A DNA stretch of 64,000 nt from Salipaludibacillus sp. CUR1 (GTDB lineage Bacteria > Bacillota > Bacilli > Bacillales > Salisediminibacteriaceae): contig NZ_JAIWPE010000095.1 of NCBI RefSeq assembly GCF_021028955.1, forward strand, positions 1 through 64,000, read 5' to 3'. Within the stretch, counting starts at the first letter, position 1. Each line of letters starts with the position of its first letter. The notes under the pieces are model-generated. The model had not been told where the DNA came from. It saw only the letters and a list, made by a program, of their open reading frames with translations, and ran no database searches. The translations under genes and the position numbers were made by a program. Shown here piece after piece: positions 1 through 7,733 of the stretch.

Positions 1-78
1 CTCCTTGGGTATCAATTAAGGGTCCTTTTCGCTGATCAGCTTTGGACACCTCGTATCATACCAAGGGGGCTCTTTTTT
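1..78 (+). terminator. Long nested hairpin followed by a T run, at the window edge
   Basis: Bases 1-12 pair with 58-69 in an imperfect outer stem. Inside it, AGGGTCC (19-25) pairs with GGACACCT (44-51), and a self-complementary GCTGATCAGC (31-40) sits at the tip. Six T residues follow at 73-78. This reads as a plus-strand intrinsic terminator with an unusually long nested stem, or as the 3' end of a structured RNA whose 5' part lies outside the window. The RNA family is not recognised. Confidence 0.45.
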
Positions 79-157
79 GTTCAAACCCCAAATTTCTTTC
101 TTACAGGAATGCTCCTTTTTCTGTTTTAATGTGTAATCTGGATATGCTGTATCATAC

Positions 158-192
158 AGAATAAAATCGCCCAATCCGGACGATTTTATTCT
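158..192. terminator. Bidirectional terminator downstream of ykuU
   Basis: A perfect 12-bp stem (AGAATAAAATCG at 158-169 with CGATTTTATTCT at 181-192) encloses an 11-base loop. It lies 24 bases past the ykuU stop codon on the minus strand, and is A/T-rich on both sides, so it could serve both strands. Confidence 0.6.
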
Positions 193-216
193 TTTGTCTT
201 TTAATTTAGTCGTGTC

Positions 217-762
217 TTAAAGTACGGCTTGTCCAGGCTTCCAGTTTGCCGGGCAAAGACCGCCTGTCTGAAGAGCCTGCAGAACACGGAGAGTCTCGTC
301 AACGTCGCGTCCAATATTGTTGTGGTTCACGACAGAGTACATTAGCTCGCCTTCCGGGCTGATGATAAACAATCCTCTGAGAGCTACGCCTTCTTCTTCA
401 ATAAGGACACCATAATCGCGGGCTACCGCGTGATTTGTATCTGCTGCAAGAGGATAATTTAAATCACCCAGTCCGTTGTCATCACGGTCTGTATTGATCC
501 ATGCAAGGTGAGTGTGCACGGTATCAGTAGAGACACCGATTACTTCTGTATCTAAGTCTTCAAACTCATCAAATCTGTCACTGAGAGACGTAATTTCTGT
601 CGGGCATACAAATGTGAAATCCATTGGGTAAAAGTAGAGGACTGTCCACTTGTCATTCTTCATGTTTTCTTCTAAAGAAACTTTTTTAAACTCTTTATCT
701 GGCATTACGGCATCCATTTCAAATCTTGGAGCCTGTTTAGCAACCATACGCTTGTCTGACAT
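217..762 (-). CDS. ykuU: 2-Cys peroxiredoxin (YkuU type, AhpC/TSA family)
   Basis: This 181-residue cytosolic protein is a typical 2-Cys peroxiredoxin that reduces peroxides at the expense of a thioredoxin-like donor. The peroxidatic cysteine is Cys53 in FTFVCPTE, and the resolving cysteine is about Cys170 in GGLCPANWKPG. The whole length matches B. subtilis YkuU from memory. The gene stands alone: its own promoter lies at 814-841, a palindrome of the Fur/PerR kind at 784-798 lies between promoter and start, and a hairpin terminator follows. A GGAGAG ribosome site lies a few bases before the ATG. Peroxide-responsive control through PerR is inferred from the palindrome and not shown. Confidence 0.95.
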   Translation of the reverse strand: MSDKRMVAKQAPRFEMDAVMPDKEFKKVSLEENMKNDKWTVLYFYPMDFTFVCPTEITSLSDRFDEFEDLDTEVIGVSTDTVHTHLAWINTDRDDNGLGDLNYPLAADTNHAVARDYGVLIEEEGVALRGLFIISPEGELMYSVVNHNNIGRDVDETLRVLQALQTGGLCPANWKPGQAVL

Positions 763-783
763 AATAAAATCTCTCCTTGTTTT

Positions 784-798
784 TAATAATAATTATTA
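784..798 (-). promoter_or_regulatory. Fur/PerR-family 7-1-7 operator-like palindrome
   Basis: TAATAATAATTATTA is a perfect 7-1-7 inverted repeat. It matches the PerR consensus TTATAATnATTATAA at 13 of 15 positions and the Fur consensus TGATAATnATTATCA equally well. It lies between the predicted transcription start and the ribosome site of ykuU. The peroxide-linked target favours PerR, but the sequence cannot decide between family members. Confidence 0.5.
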
Positions 799-813
799 CT
801 TTGTACAAATTCT

Positions 814-841
814 ATTTTACATGAATGAAAATTCATGTCAA
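814..841 (-). promoter_or_regulatory. Sigma-A promoter of ykuU
   Basis: On the minus strand, TTGACA (836-841) and TAAAAT (814-819) are separated by 16 bases, with a TG just before the -10. Transcription would start near 807, upstream of the palindrome at 784-798. A second inverted repeat, AAGTGAA/TTCACTT at about 840-857, overlaps the -35 side. Confidence 0.65.
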
Positions 842-951
842 GTGAAATTATTCACTTTGAATTTCATCCAAAAACTATTATAAATAAAGAGGTGATCAGA
901 GGGCAAGTGAAATGCTTAGCCATATCTATTCTCAATAAACATAATAAATTC

Positions 952-3546
952 TCACTTGCTTAAAAACTTATGATTTACCCATCCAATAAGCTTTTCTTTA
1001 CTGATTTCAGGGTTTTCCAATTGTTTTATATCTACCTCAAGAAGAATTTCTTTGAAATACGGGCCGGGCTTGAGGCCCAGTTTTTTCAAATCATTGCCGT
1101 CAACTTTTCTTGTTAGCTTTTCCCGAGTGAGCAGATAGTTAAATAGCTTTTCATTCTGACCTGGAAATTTTATCGCAAAGTAGCCAAATAAAGGTTCAGG
1201 TTTCATGGTTGCAAGGTTTACATGGATATCCCTGATTGGTAAAGAAGGATCAATGGAACGGGACTGATGGCTGATCAGCAAATTATAAAGATCGTTCAGC
1301 GTTTTGACATCTTCTTTAGTCAGGCAAAACCCTTCGAGACCTACTTCACCGTTTACCCTTCCTGTCGTTAAAGAAAACATGTAGGCCATCCAGATAGAAC
1401 GGTTTACAGCAATGCCCTGCTCTTTAAAAACTGAATGCCAGTAGTAGATGCAATCAATACGCTTCTGTACAGGTTCGTCATCACCCGGACTTGTAAGCAG
1501 GTACTTAATAAGGGTAAGTCCCCGCATTCTCTTTACGCCTTCGGAGGCGTTTTCTTCAGTGAAAAGTCTGATTAACTCACTTGATAATCTCGGTTTAGAA
1601 ACTGACAGAAGATTATTGGCAGACTGAACAGCAAGTCTTTCAGTTTGTTCATCCATGGAGAAATTAAACCGGCTTTCAAACCTGACGGCCCTTAAGATTC
1701 TCGTGGGATCTTCTACAAAACTTAAGTTATAAAGAACTCTCAGCTTTTCTTTGTTAAGGTCTTCGTATCCATGGAAATAATCAAGTAATTCTCCGAATTC
1801 CTCCTGATTAAGGCAAATCCCCATCGCGTTAATTGTAAAATCCCTTCTGAAAAGGTCCTCTTTAATCGTAGAGAGTTCTACTTTTGGCAGAGCGGCCGGG
1901 AAATCATAGTATTCTGTACGGGCACTTGTTAAATCGACTTTAAAACCCGACGGATGTTTCCAGGTGGCAGTACGGAATTCATCGTGTTTACGCACTTTTC
2001 CTCCGTAAAGCTTCTGTAAATGAAGGGCAAGTGATATACCGTCCCCTTCCACTACAATATCCATATCCTCATTATCTCTTTGAAGCATCAGATCGCGAAC
2101 CATTCCCCCTATAAGGTAAGCTCTCATAGACAGATACCCGGCTTCTTCACCTATTAGTTCTAAAAGCTGGAAGATAGTCGGCGAAAGGTATTTTCTCATC
2201 GTTTCAGTCATCTGGCGCTTCAGAGGCAGAGCGGAACGGGAGGAATAGGAAAGGTTGACTCCGGTCTTGCCGTGCATAGCTTGAATAACGTCTGTACGGG
2301 AGACTATTCCTACGAGCTCACCATTGTCTATTACAGGGAGCCTGCCAACATGGTCTTCAATCATTAACTCACGAATTGTTTCAATTTTCTCATGAAGTCC
2401 AATAGCAATAGGGTTATGGCTCATATATCCTTTAACAGGCGCGTGGCCGAGCTTGTGGTGAAGCGCCTTGTCCACGTCCCGGCGTGAAATAATCCCTCTC
2501 AGCTTCTCATCTTCTACAACAGGAAACCCTGTATGCCCGTACCGGTAAAGCATTTTAGAAACTGTTTCAATGCTTGTTTCGGGCGCAACGACCCTAACCG
2601 GACTTGACATCATATCTTTCGCTGTAAGCGATGGCCGGACGATAAGAGAGAGGTTTTCTTTAATTGTTTGAACAGTTTCACTGGAGGACTGCTTATTGAT
2701 CGTAGCTGAAGCTGCCTTTTCATGTCCGCCGCCATGGAACATGTGAATAACAGGCAGTGCGTTAATTCGTTCACTCACCACTCTGGCAGTTACAAACGTC
2801 TTTTTACCCATTTCAGCTACGGAGAAAGCGGCATCTGCTCCGGTAACCTGGAGAAGTTTCCGGGTTACCTGTGCTAAGTGGCCGGTATAATCAGGCTGCC
2901 TGTGTGAGGCTATCAATATATCTACTCCATCTACTGAAATGATTTCACTGTTGTCGAGCAGCTTTTGAAAGAGCTGCTGCTGGACTTCTGTTAAAGAAGA
3001 TTCACGGAATTGGTCAATTACTTTTAAGTTGGCTCCCTGCTCAAGAAAGAAAGCAGCAGCTGATAAATCCCGTGCGGTCGTATGGTCATATGTAAAGGCG
3101 CCGGTATCAGAATATACCCCTAAAGAAAAAACAGTGGCTTCGAAAGGCGAAACTGGCAAGTTTTTTTCTTTAATAAGTTCAGAAAGAATAGTGACCGCAG
3201 CGCCTGTTTTTTCAATCTTTCCTTCGTGAAACTGTACCGTTTCTTCTGTTTCAGGGTGATGGTCATAGACGGCGTATTTTACAGCATGGGGCAGGTGCTG
3301 ACGGATATCCCCAAGCCTGCTGGGCGAATTTGTATCTACCATGATGACTTCCTCAACACGTTCCCAGTCTGTATCTTTGAGACGTTTAAAGGGAAAGGTG
3401 TCTTTATAGATAGCAAGGAAGTGATTGACTTCGGAAGAGACTTTGGATGGCATGATAATTTCGGCTTCCGGATACAGTTTTTTAGCAGCGATCATGGAAG
3501 CGAGCCCGTCAAAGTCTAAATTTGTATGAGATACTATCACTTGCAT
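952..3546 (-). CDS. DHH phosphoesterase - CBS pair - tRNA nucleotidyltransferase fusion
   Basis: About 864 residues with three parts. Residues 1-300 are a DHH/DHHA1 phosphoesterase-like unit (HTNLDFDG near 10-17, VDTN near 73, DHH at 98-100, GGGHEKAAS near 275). Two CBS domains follow at about 313-430. The last 400 residues are a class II poly(A) polymerase/tRNA nucleotidyltransferase, with GGMVRDLML, the catalytic DMDIVV, RRDFTINAMG, and LRAVRF motifs. Proteins of this build in Aquifex and cyanobacteria add the terminal A of tRNA CCA (established for that group). The segment between the catalytic aspartates and RRDFT, which CC-adding enzymes have shortened, looks full here, so an A-adding role is inferred. 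GGAGG abuts an ATG three codons upstream, so the ATG at 3546 is the better start. The gene follows pssA on the same strand, past a terminator. Confidence 0.85.
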   Translation of the reverse strand: MQVIVSHTNLDFDGLASMIAAKKLYPEAEIIMPSKVSSEVNHFLAIYKDTFPFKRLKDTDWERVEEVIMVDTNSPSRLGDIRQHLPHAVKYAVYDHHPETEETVQFHEGKIEKTGAAVTILSELIKEKNLPVSPFEATVFSLGVYSDTGAFTYDHTTARDLSAAAFFLEQGANLKVIDQFRESSLTEVQQQLFQKLLDNSEIISVDGVDILIASHRQPDYTGHLAQVTRKLLQVTGADAAFSVAEMGKKTFVTARVVSERINALPVIHMFHGGGHEKAASATINKQSSSETVQTIKENLSLIVRPSLTAKDMMSSPVRVVAPETSIETVSKMLYRYGHTGFPVVEDEKLRGIISRRDVDKALHHKLGHAPVKGYMSHNPIAIGLHEKIETIRELMIEDHVGRLPVIDNGELVGIVSRTDVIQAMHGKTGVNLSYSSRSALPLKRQMTETMRKYLSPTIFQLLELIGEEAGYLSMRAYLIGGMVRDLMLQRDNEDMDIVVEGDGISLALHLQKLYGGKVRKHDEFRTATWKHPSGFKVDLTSARTEYYDFPAALPKVELSTIKEDLFRRDFTINAMGICLNQEEFGELLDYFHGYEDLNKEKLRVLYNLSFVEDPTRILRAVRFESRFNFSMDEQTERLAVQSANNLLSVSKPRLSSELIRLFTEENASEGVKRMRGLTLIKYLLTSPGDDEPVQKRIDCIYYWHSVFKEQGIAVNRSIWMAYMFSLTTGRVNGEVGLEGFCLTKEDVKTLNDLYNLLISHQSRSIDPSLPIRDIHVNLATMKPEPLFGYFAIKFPGQNEKLFNYLLTREKLTRKVDGNDLKKLGLKPGPYFKEILLEVDIKQLENPEISKEKLIGWVNHKFLSK

Positions 3547-3590
3547 AGTGTTCATCCTCCATCATTATAAGTTATACCTTTTAATGTTAA

Positions 3591-3618
3591 AATTCGTCTC
3601 CCTTGGGAGGAAGACGAA
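3591..3618 (-). terminator. Terminator after pssA
   Basis: ATTCGTCT (3591-3598) pairs with AGACGAAT (3611-3618) around a 12-base loop. On the minus strand the stem is followed by TTTTAA. It lies just past the pssA stop codon and before the DHH-fusion gene. Confidence 0.55.
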
Positions 3619-3623
3619 TGATT

Positions 3624-4163
3624 TTACACCTTTTTTACCCTGAAATGACTGATCATAAGCAGAGATAATGTTAAAATAATAAACATCATGACAGGAGGGG
3701 CCGTTACTTTAAATAAATAGCTTAATGTCAAAAGACAGCCGGCTGCTGTGATGGGCAGTCCGATAAAGAAACCGCTTTGCTCACTGATATTAAAGCGGGC
3801 AAGTCTGATGGCGCCGCAGGCAATAAATATAATAACAGCCATTGAACCGGGCATCCCGAAATCCTGGAGGGTGGAATGATAGACCAGGAGGGCGGGGGCT
3901 ACACCGAAAGAAATCATATCACATAATGAATCCAGCTGTTTGCCAACATCCGATTCGATGTTCATTTTTCTGGCAACTTTTCCGTCGAGAAAGTCTAAAA
4001 TGGCGGCTAGACAAATAAATGCAACAGTTAAACCGAGCTGGCCTTCCAGAACAAAGAGAATGGCAAAACCTCCGAAACCGAGGTTGGTAATTGTTAACAC
4101 ATTTGCAGCCTGGGTACGAAAGCACTTAACTGTATTATCAACAAGGTGCTGAAAAAGGATCAT
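3624..4163 (-). CDS. pssA: CDP-diacylglycerol-serine O-phosphatidyltransferase
   Basis: This 179-residue integral membrane enzyme transfers phosphatidyl from CDP-diacylglycerol to serine, giving phosphatidylserine. The CDP-alcohol phosphotransferase signature DGx2ARx8Gx3Dx3D is complete at about residues 60-82 (DGKVARK...GKQLDSLCD). The rest is a series of hydrophobic membrane segments. The length is that of short Gram-positive PssA proteins. It is divergent from psd, which decarboxylates its product, so the two enzymes of phosphatidylethanolamine synthesis are side by side but in separate transcripts. A GGGAGTGAT ribosome site supports the ATG. A TATAAT-like -10 is visible on the minus strand at 4217-4222, with a poor -35. 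Confidence 0.93.
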   Translation of the reverse strand: MILFQHLVDNTVKCFRTQAANVLTITNLGFGGFAILFVLEGQLGLTVAFICLAAILDFLDGKVARKMNIESDVGKQLDSLCDMISFGVAPALLVYHSTLQDFGMPGSMAVIIFIACGAIRLARFNISEQSGFFIGLPITAAGCLLTLSYLFKVTAPPVMMFIILTLSLLMISHFRVKKV

Positions 4164-4282
4164 GAGATCACTCCCTATGTTCTTTTAAAAAGGCCAAAAT
4201 ACTTCAATAGAGATAAATTATACCATATTTTGTGGTATGAAACTATACGGGGGCAAAGCATATGAAAGGAAGGATGGACAAT

Positions 4283-5071
4283 ATGAAAAAAGAATTTTAC
4301 CGGCTTATGCTTGGATTAACTAATAATTCTTTTTATAATTCAATTATTAAAGAGTTTACTAATAAGAGAGTGAGCAAGATTCTGATCCCGTCTTTTTCTA
4401 AAACTTTTGGAATTAATGCAGAAGAACTGGCACGGCCATATTCCGATTATAAATCGCTAAGTGATTTCTTCAGCCGGGAATTAAAAGAGGGCGCCCGGCA
4501 GCTGTCCGAAATGGAAAATGATGTGGTGAGTCCTGTTGATGGAGTAATCTCGGAAGCAGGCACTGTCACTGAAGATATGTCTTTCCCTGTTAAAGGGAAG
4601 AAGCATTCATTGAAAACGATGCTTGGTTTGGAGGAGGCAGTTAACCGTTATGCAGGCGGAGAGTATTGCGTTTTTTATTTGTCGCCGAAAGATTATCACA
4701 GAATTCACGCCCCTTATTATGGAACTGTTTTAAGGCGCTGGGCTCTCGGTAAGTATTCTGAACCTGTAAACGCCTTAGGGTTTCACTTTGGGAAAGAACC
4801 TTTAGCAACAAATTACAGACTGGTTACCGAAATGAAGCACGATGGGGGACGAATGGCTATAGTAAAGGTAGGGGCTCTAAACGTCAACAGCATTCATCCG
4901 GTTCACGTAGACAAAGCAGTTGTTGAAAAAGGCAGAGAGATGGCCTACTTTTCTTTTGGTTCAAGTGTGGTGCTCCTTTTCGAACCGGGTACTGTGGCAA
5001 TAAAGGAAGAATTAAAAGGTAAAGTCACACCGGTAAAACAGGGAGAAACAATTGGTGTGTGGAGGGGCTGA
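4283..5071 (+). CDS. psd: Phosphatidylserine decarboxylase proenzyme
   Basis: This enzyme converts phosphatidylserine to phosphatidylethanolamine at the membrane, using a pyruvoyl group made by self-cleavage. The cleavage site is FGSS in the C-terminal part (YFSFGSSVVLLFE), where most relatives read GST or GSS, so the catalytic serine is present. SPVDG and the YLSPKDYHRIH active-site histidine motif are both intact. Three in-frame ATG codons lie at 4262, 4274 and 4283. The AGGAAGGA ribosome site is best placed for the last, giving about 262 residues. It is divergent from pssA and is followed 6 bases later by a regulator gene that is probably unrelated in function. Confidence 0.93.
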   Translation: MKKEFYRLMLGLTNNSFYNSIIKEFTNKRVSKILIPSFSKTFGINAEELARPYSDYKSLSDFFSRELKEGARQLSEMENDVVSPVDGVISEAGTVTEDMSFPVKGKKHSLKTMLGLEEAVNRYAGGEYCVFYLSPKDYHRIHAPYYGTVLRRWALGKYSEPVNALGFHFGKEPLATNYRLVTEMKHDGGRMAIVKVGALNVNSIHPVHVDKAVVEKGREMAYFSFGSSVVLLFEPGTVAIKEELKGKVTPVKQGETIGVWRG

Positions 5072-5077
5072 CGAACG

Positions 5078-6211
5078 ATGAAATTACTGTCATCACTCGC
5101 ACAAAGAATTGTCCAAGAGGTGACTGGCATTGTCAACGAAGAAGTGATTGTAACAGATGATAAGGGAATCATTATTGCGGCAAGTGATATCCATAGAATT
5201 GGAAAGTTTCATGAAGGAGCACAGATAGCCGTATCTAATCAAGAACAGTTTATTATTACTAAAGAGGATGTCATAAGGCTTGAAGGTGTTAAAGCCGGGT
5301 TAAACCTTCCAATAATTATAGACAAACATGCCATTGGAGTGATAGGTATAACGGGCGAGCCTGAAAAAGTGGTCAGAATGGGGCAGCTTATCCAACGGAT
5401 GACTGAGCTGATTATTCAGGAAGCTTATTCGAGTGAAAGGCTGGAATCTGAATCACGCGGCCTTGAAACGTTTGTTTACGAATGGGTGCACTCTGAACAT
5501 CTTGACAATGACTTTATGGAGCGGGGAGAAATTCTCGGGATCTCCATCTTTGATGAGAGATTTTGTGTATTATTTGAATTGGATCATACACAAACGGATA
5601 AGCGGCGAATTCAAATGCTTGAAAGTGAAATGATGGATGAGATAAAGGGCCAGTTTTCCAGAGGCAGGGATAATATAATCGTCCGATGGGGGAATGGCAG
5701 ATTTGCCTTATTAAAACATATCGGGCCGGGATTTTCATTAAACACTTTTAAAACAGAGCTTTTGGAATTCCAGCGCCGGCTGCTGCGCGAAAGGAAAGCA
5801 AACATTTACATAGGAGCAGGGAAAATGAGCAAAGACCCAGCGCGGCTGTATAAATCTTATCAAGGGGCGAAAAAGGCTCTCAGAGTTTCAAAAAAACAGC
5901 ATACAGTTACTTTTTATGATGAAATGCCCTTGGATATGGCGCTTGCTGAAATAACAGATGATACGAGAAAAGAGTTAATTGAAGAAGTATTAGGGCCAAT
6001 TATTCATGATAAAGAGCTGATGGAAACGTTAATGTATTATCTTTCCCATAATATGAGCATAAAAGAAACAGCAGAAGCCCAGCATATCCATATAAATACC
6101 CTTCATTACAGGCTTAGAAGAATTTACCAATTAACCGGAAAATCGGTGAAAGAGGCCGATTCACTGGTTTCTATGTATATGGCTTTGTCTTTTTATCAGG
6201 AAATTAAATGA
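5078..6211 (+). CDS. CdaR/PucR-family sugar-diacid-type transcriptional regulator
   Basis: This 377-residue cytosolic regulator has an N-terminal sugar-diacid-recognition domain (about residues 4-135), a middle GGDEF-like region without obvious catalytic motifs, and a C-terminal PucR-type helix-turn-helix at about 318-365 (SIKETAEAQHIHINTLHYRLRRIY). Members of the CdaR family sense organic acids such as glycerate or glucarate. It starts 6 bases after psd, but its likely target is the glcD-glcF pair just downstream, past a strong terminator. That link is inferred from position only. The ligand could be glycolate, glycerate or another hydroxy acid. Confidence 0.85.
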   Translation: MKLLSSLAQRIVQEVTGIVNEEVIVTDDKGIIIAASDIHRIGKFHEGAQIAVSNQEQFIITKEDVIRLEGVKAGLNLPIIIDKHAIGVIGITGEPEKVVRMGQLIQRMTELIIQEAYSSERLESESRGLETFVYEWVHSEHLDNDFMERGEILGISIFDERFCVLFELDHTQTDKRRIQMLESEMMDEIKGQFSRGRDNIIVRWGNGRFALLKHIGPGFSLNTFKTELLEFQRRLLRERKANIYIGAGKMSKDPARLYKSYQGAKKALRVSKKQHTVTFYDEMPLDMALAEITDDTRKELIEEVLGPIIHDKELMETLMYYLSHNMSIKETAEAQHIHINTLHYRLRRIYQLTGKSVKEADSLVSMYMALSFYQEIK

Positions 6212-6225
6212 TCATACAAATTAGT

Positions 6226-6274
6226 AACGTTTACAGCTTATAGATTTGTATAAATCTACATAGCTGTAAACGTT
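6226..6274 (+). terminator. Strong terminator between the CdaR-type gene and glcD
   Basis: A perfect 13-bp stem (AACGTTTACAGCT with AGCTGTAAACGTT) encloses a second inverted repeat (TAGATTT/AAATCTA), and is followed by TTATTTTTTT. It separates the regulator transcript from glcDF. Confidence 0.8.
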
Positions 6275-6320
6275 TTATTTTTTTATAATAAAGTTATTAC
6301 AACAATAAGGGGAGAATGTG

Positions 6321-7733
6321 ATGTTAAATAAGGAAGTCAAGGGTAAACTTGAGAAAATCGTAGGGCAGGAAAACCTGTTGGATTCACAGCAGGATTTAAT
6401 TGTTTATTCTTACGATGCGACACCCGATTATCAGGCTCTGCCTGATGCCGTGATCAAGCCCAGGCATAAAGAGGATGTAGCGGAAATCGTTAAAGTGTGC
6501 AACGAATATAAAGTGCCTATTGTTCCTAGAGGATCGGCGACGAATTTGTGTGCCGGCACGACTCCTCTGGAAGGCGGTCTTGTGATGCTCTTTAATTATA
6601 TGAAAGATATCATTGAAATTGATGAAGAAAACCTTACAGTGACTGTCCAGCCGGGGGTTATTACACTGGATATGATAAAAGCCGTCGAAGAAAAAGGTCT
6701 GTTTTATCCGCCGGATCCTTCTTCTATGAAGATTTCAACTATCGGAGGCAATATTAATGAATGTTCAGGCGGGCTAAGGGGACTGAAATATGGGGTCACC
6801 CGTGATTATGTGATTGGGATTGAATTCGTGATGCCTGATGGAAGTATCGTAAAAACCGGCGGTAAGCTGGCCAAAGACGTGGCAGGCTATGATTTAACCC
6901 GATTAATGGTAGGTTCGGAAGGGACGCTGGGAATTATCACTGAAGCGACTTTGAAACTTATCCCGGTCCCTGAAACTAAAAAGACAATGCTTGCTTTATA
7001 TGACAGTTTGGAAGCAGCTGGAAACACCGTTTCAAAAATTATTTCAAACAGGATCATTCCCGCCACTCTTGAATTTTTGGATCAGCCTACAATCCAGGTG
7101 GTTGAGGACTTTGCCAATATAGGTCTGCCTACTGAAGCAGGTGCGATCCTGCTCATAGAACAAGATGGACCGGAGGAAGTAGTAGAGAGGGACATTCAGA
7201 GGATGGCGGAGATTTGCGAAGAAACTAATGCGCTTTCTGTACAAATAGCTCAATCTCCGGAAGAAGGCGAGGCTCTGACTTCTGCCAGAAGGTCTGCCTT
7301 GTCAGCTCTGGCAAGGCTGAAACCTACTACTATTTTGGAAGATGCGACAGTGCCGCGTTCTAAAATTTCAGAAATGGTTAAAGCCATTGAAGAGATAGCG
7401 GATAAATATAACGTTAAAATTTGTACATTTGGGCATGCCGGTGATGGAAACCTTCATCCGACATGTATGACTGATGCGAGAAACCGAGATGAAATGCAGC
7501 GTGTGGAACAGGCGTTTGAAGATATTTTCGCAAAAGCAATTGATATGGGAGGCACAATTACCGGGGAGCATGGAGTCGGTGTCATGAAATCCCCATATCT
7601 TTCCTGGAAAGTAGGAGAGGCTGGGGTAGAAGCGATGCGCGCCATAAAAGAGGCCTTTGACCCAAACAACATCATGAACCCTGGCAAAGTGTTTGCCAAG
7701 GATGCACGTAAACGGGTGGTGGTACAGAGATGA
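6321..7733 (+). CDS. glcD: Glycolate/lactate oxidase FAD subunit
   Basis: About 470 residues of the FAD_binding_4 / FAD-oxidase_C family, which oxidises 2-hydroxy acids (glycolate or D-lactate) and passes electrons to an Fe-S partner. The FAD-binding loop is PRGSATNLCAGTTPLEGG near residue 66. Other family motifs are GSEGTLGIITE, GHAGDGNLHP and GEHGVG towards the C-terminus. A GTG three bases before the chosen ATG (6321) is also in frame. AAGGGGAG gives better spacing to the ATG. The stop codon overlaps the start of glcF (ATGA), so the two are translationally coupled. Glycolate and D-lactate cannot be told apart from sequence. Confidence 0.9.
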   Translation: MLNKEVKGKLEKIVGQENLLDSQQDLIVYSYDATPDYQALPDAVIKPRHKEDVAEIVKVCNEYKVPIVPRGSATNLCAGTTPLEGGLVMLFNYMKDIIEIDEENLTVTVQPGVITLDMIKAVEEKGLFYPPDPSSMKISTIGGNINECSGGLRGLKYGVTRDYVIGIEFVMPDGSIVKTGGKLAKDVAGYDLTRLMVGSEGTLGIITEATLKLIPVPETKKTMLALYDSLEAAGNTVSKIISNRIIPATLEFLDQPTIQVVEDFANIGLPTEAGAILLIEQDGPEEVVERDIQRMAEICEETNALSVQIAQSPEEGEALTSARRSALSALARLKPTTILEDATVPRSKISEMVKAIEEIADKYNVKICTFGHAGDGNLHPTCMTDARNRDEMQRVEQAFEDIFAKAIDMGGTITGEHGVGVMKSPYLSWKVGEAGVEAMRAIKEAFDPNNIMNPGKVFAKDARKRVVVQR

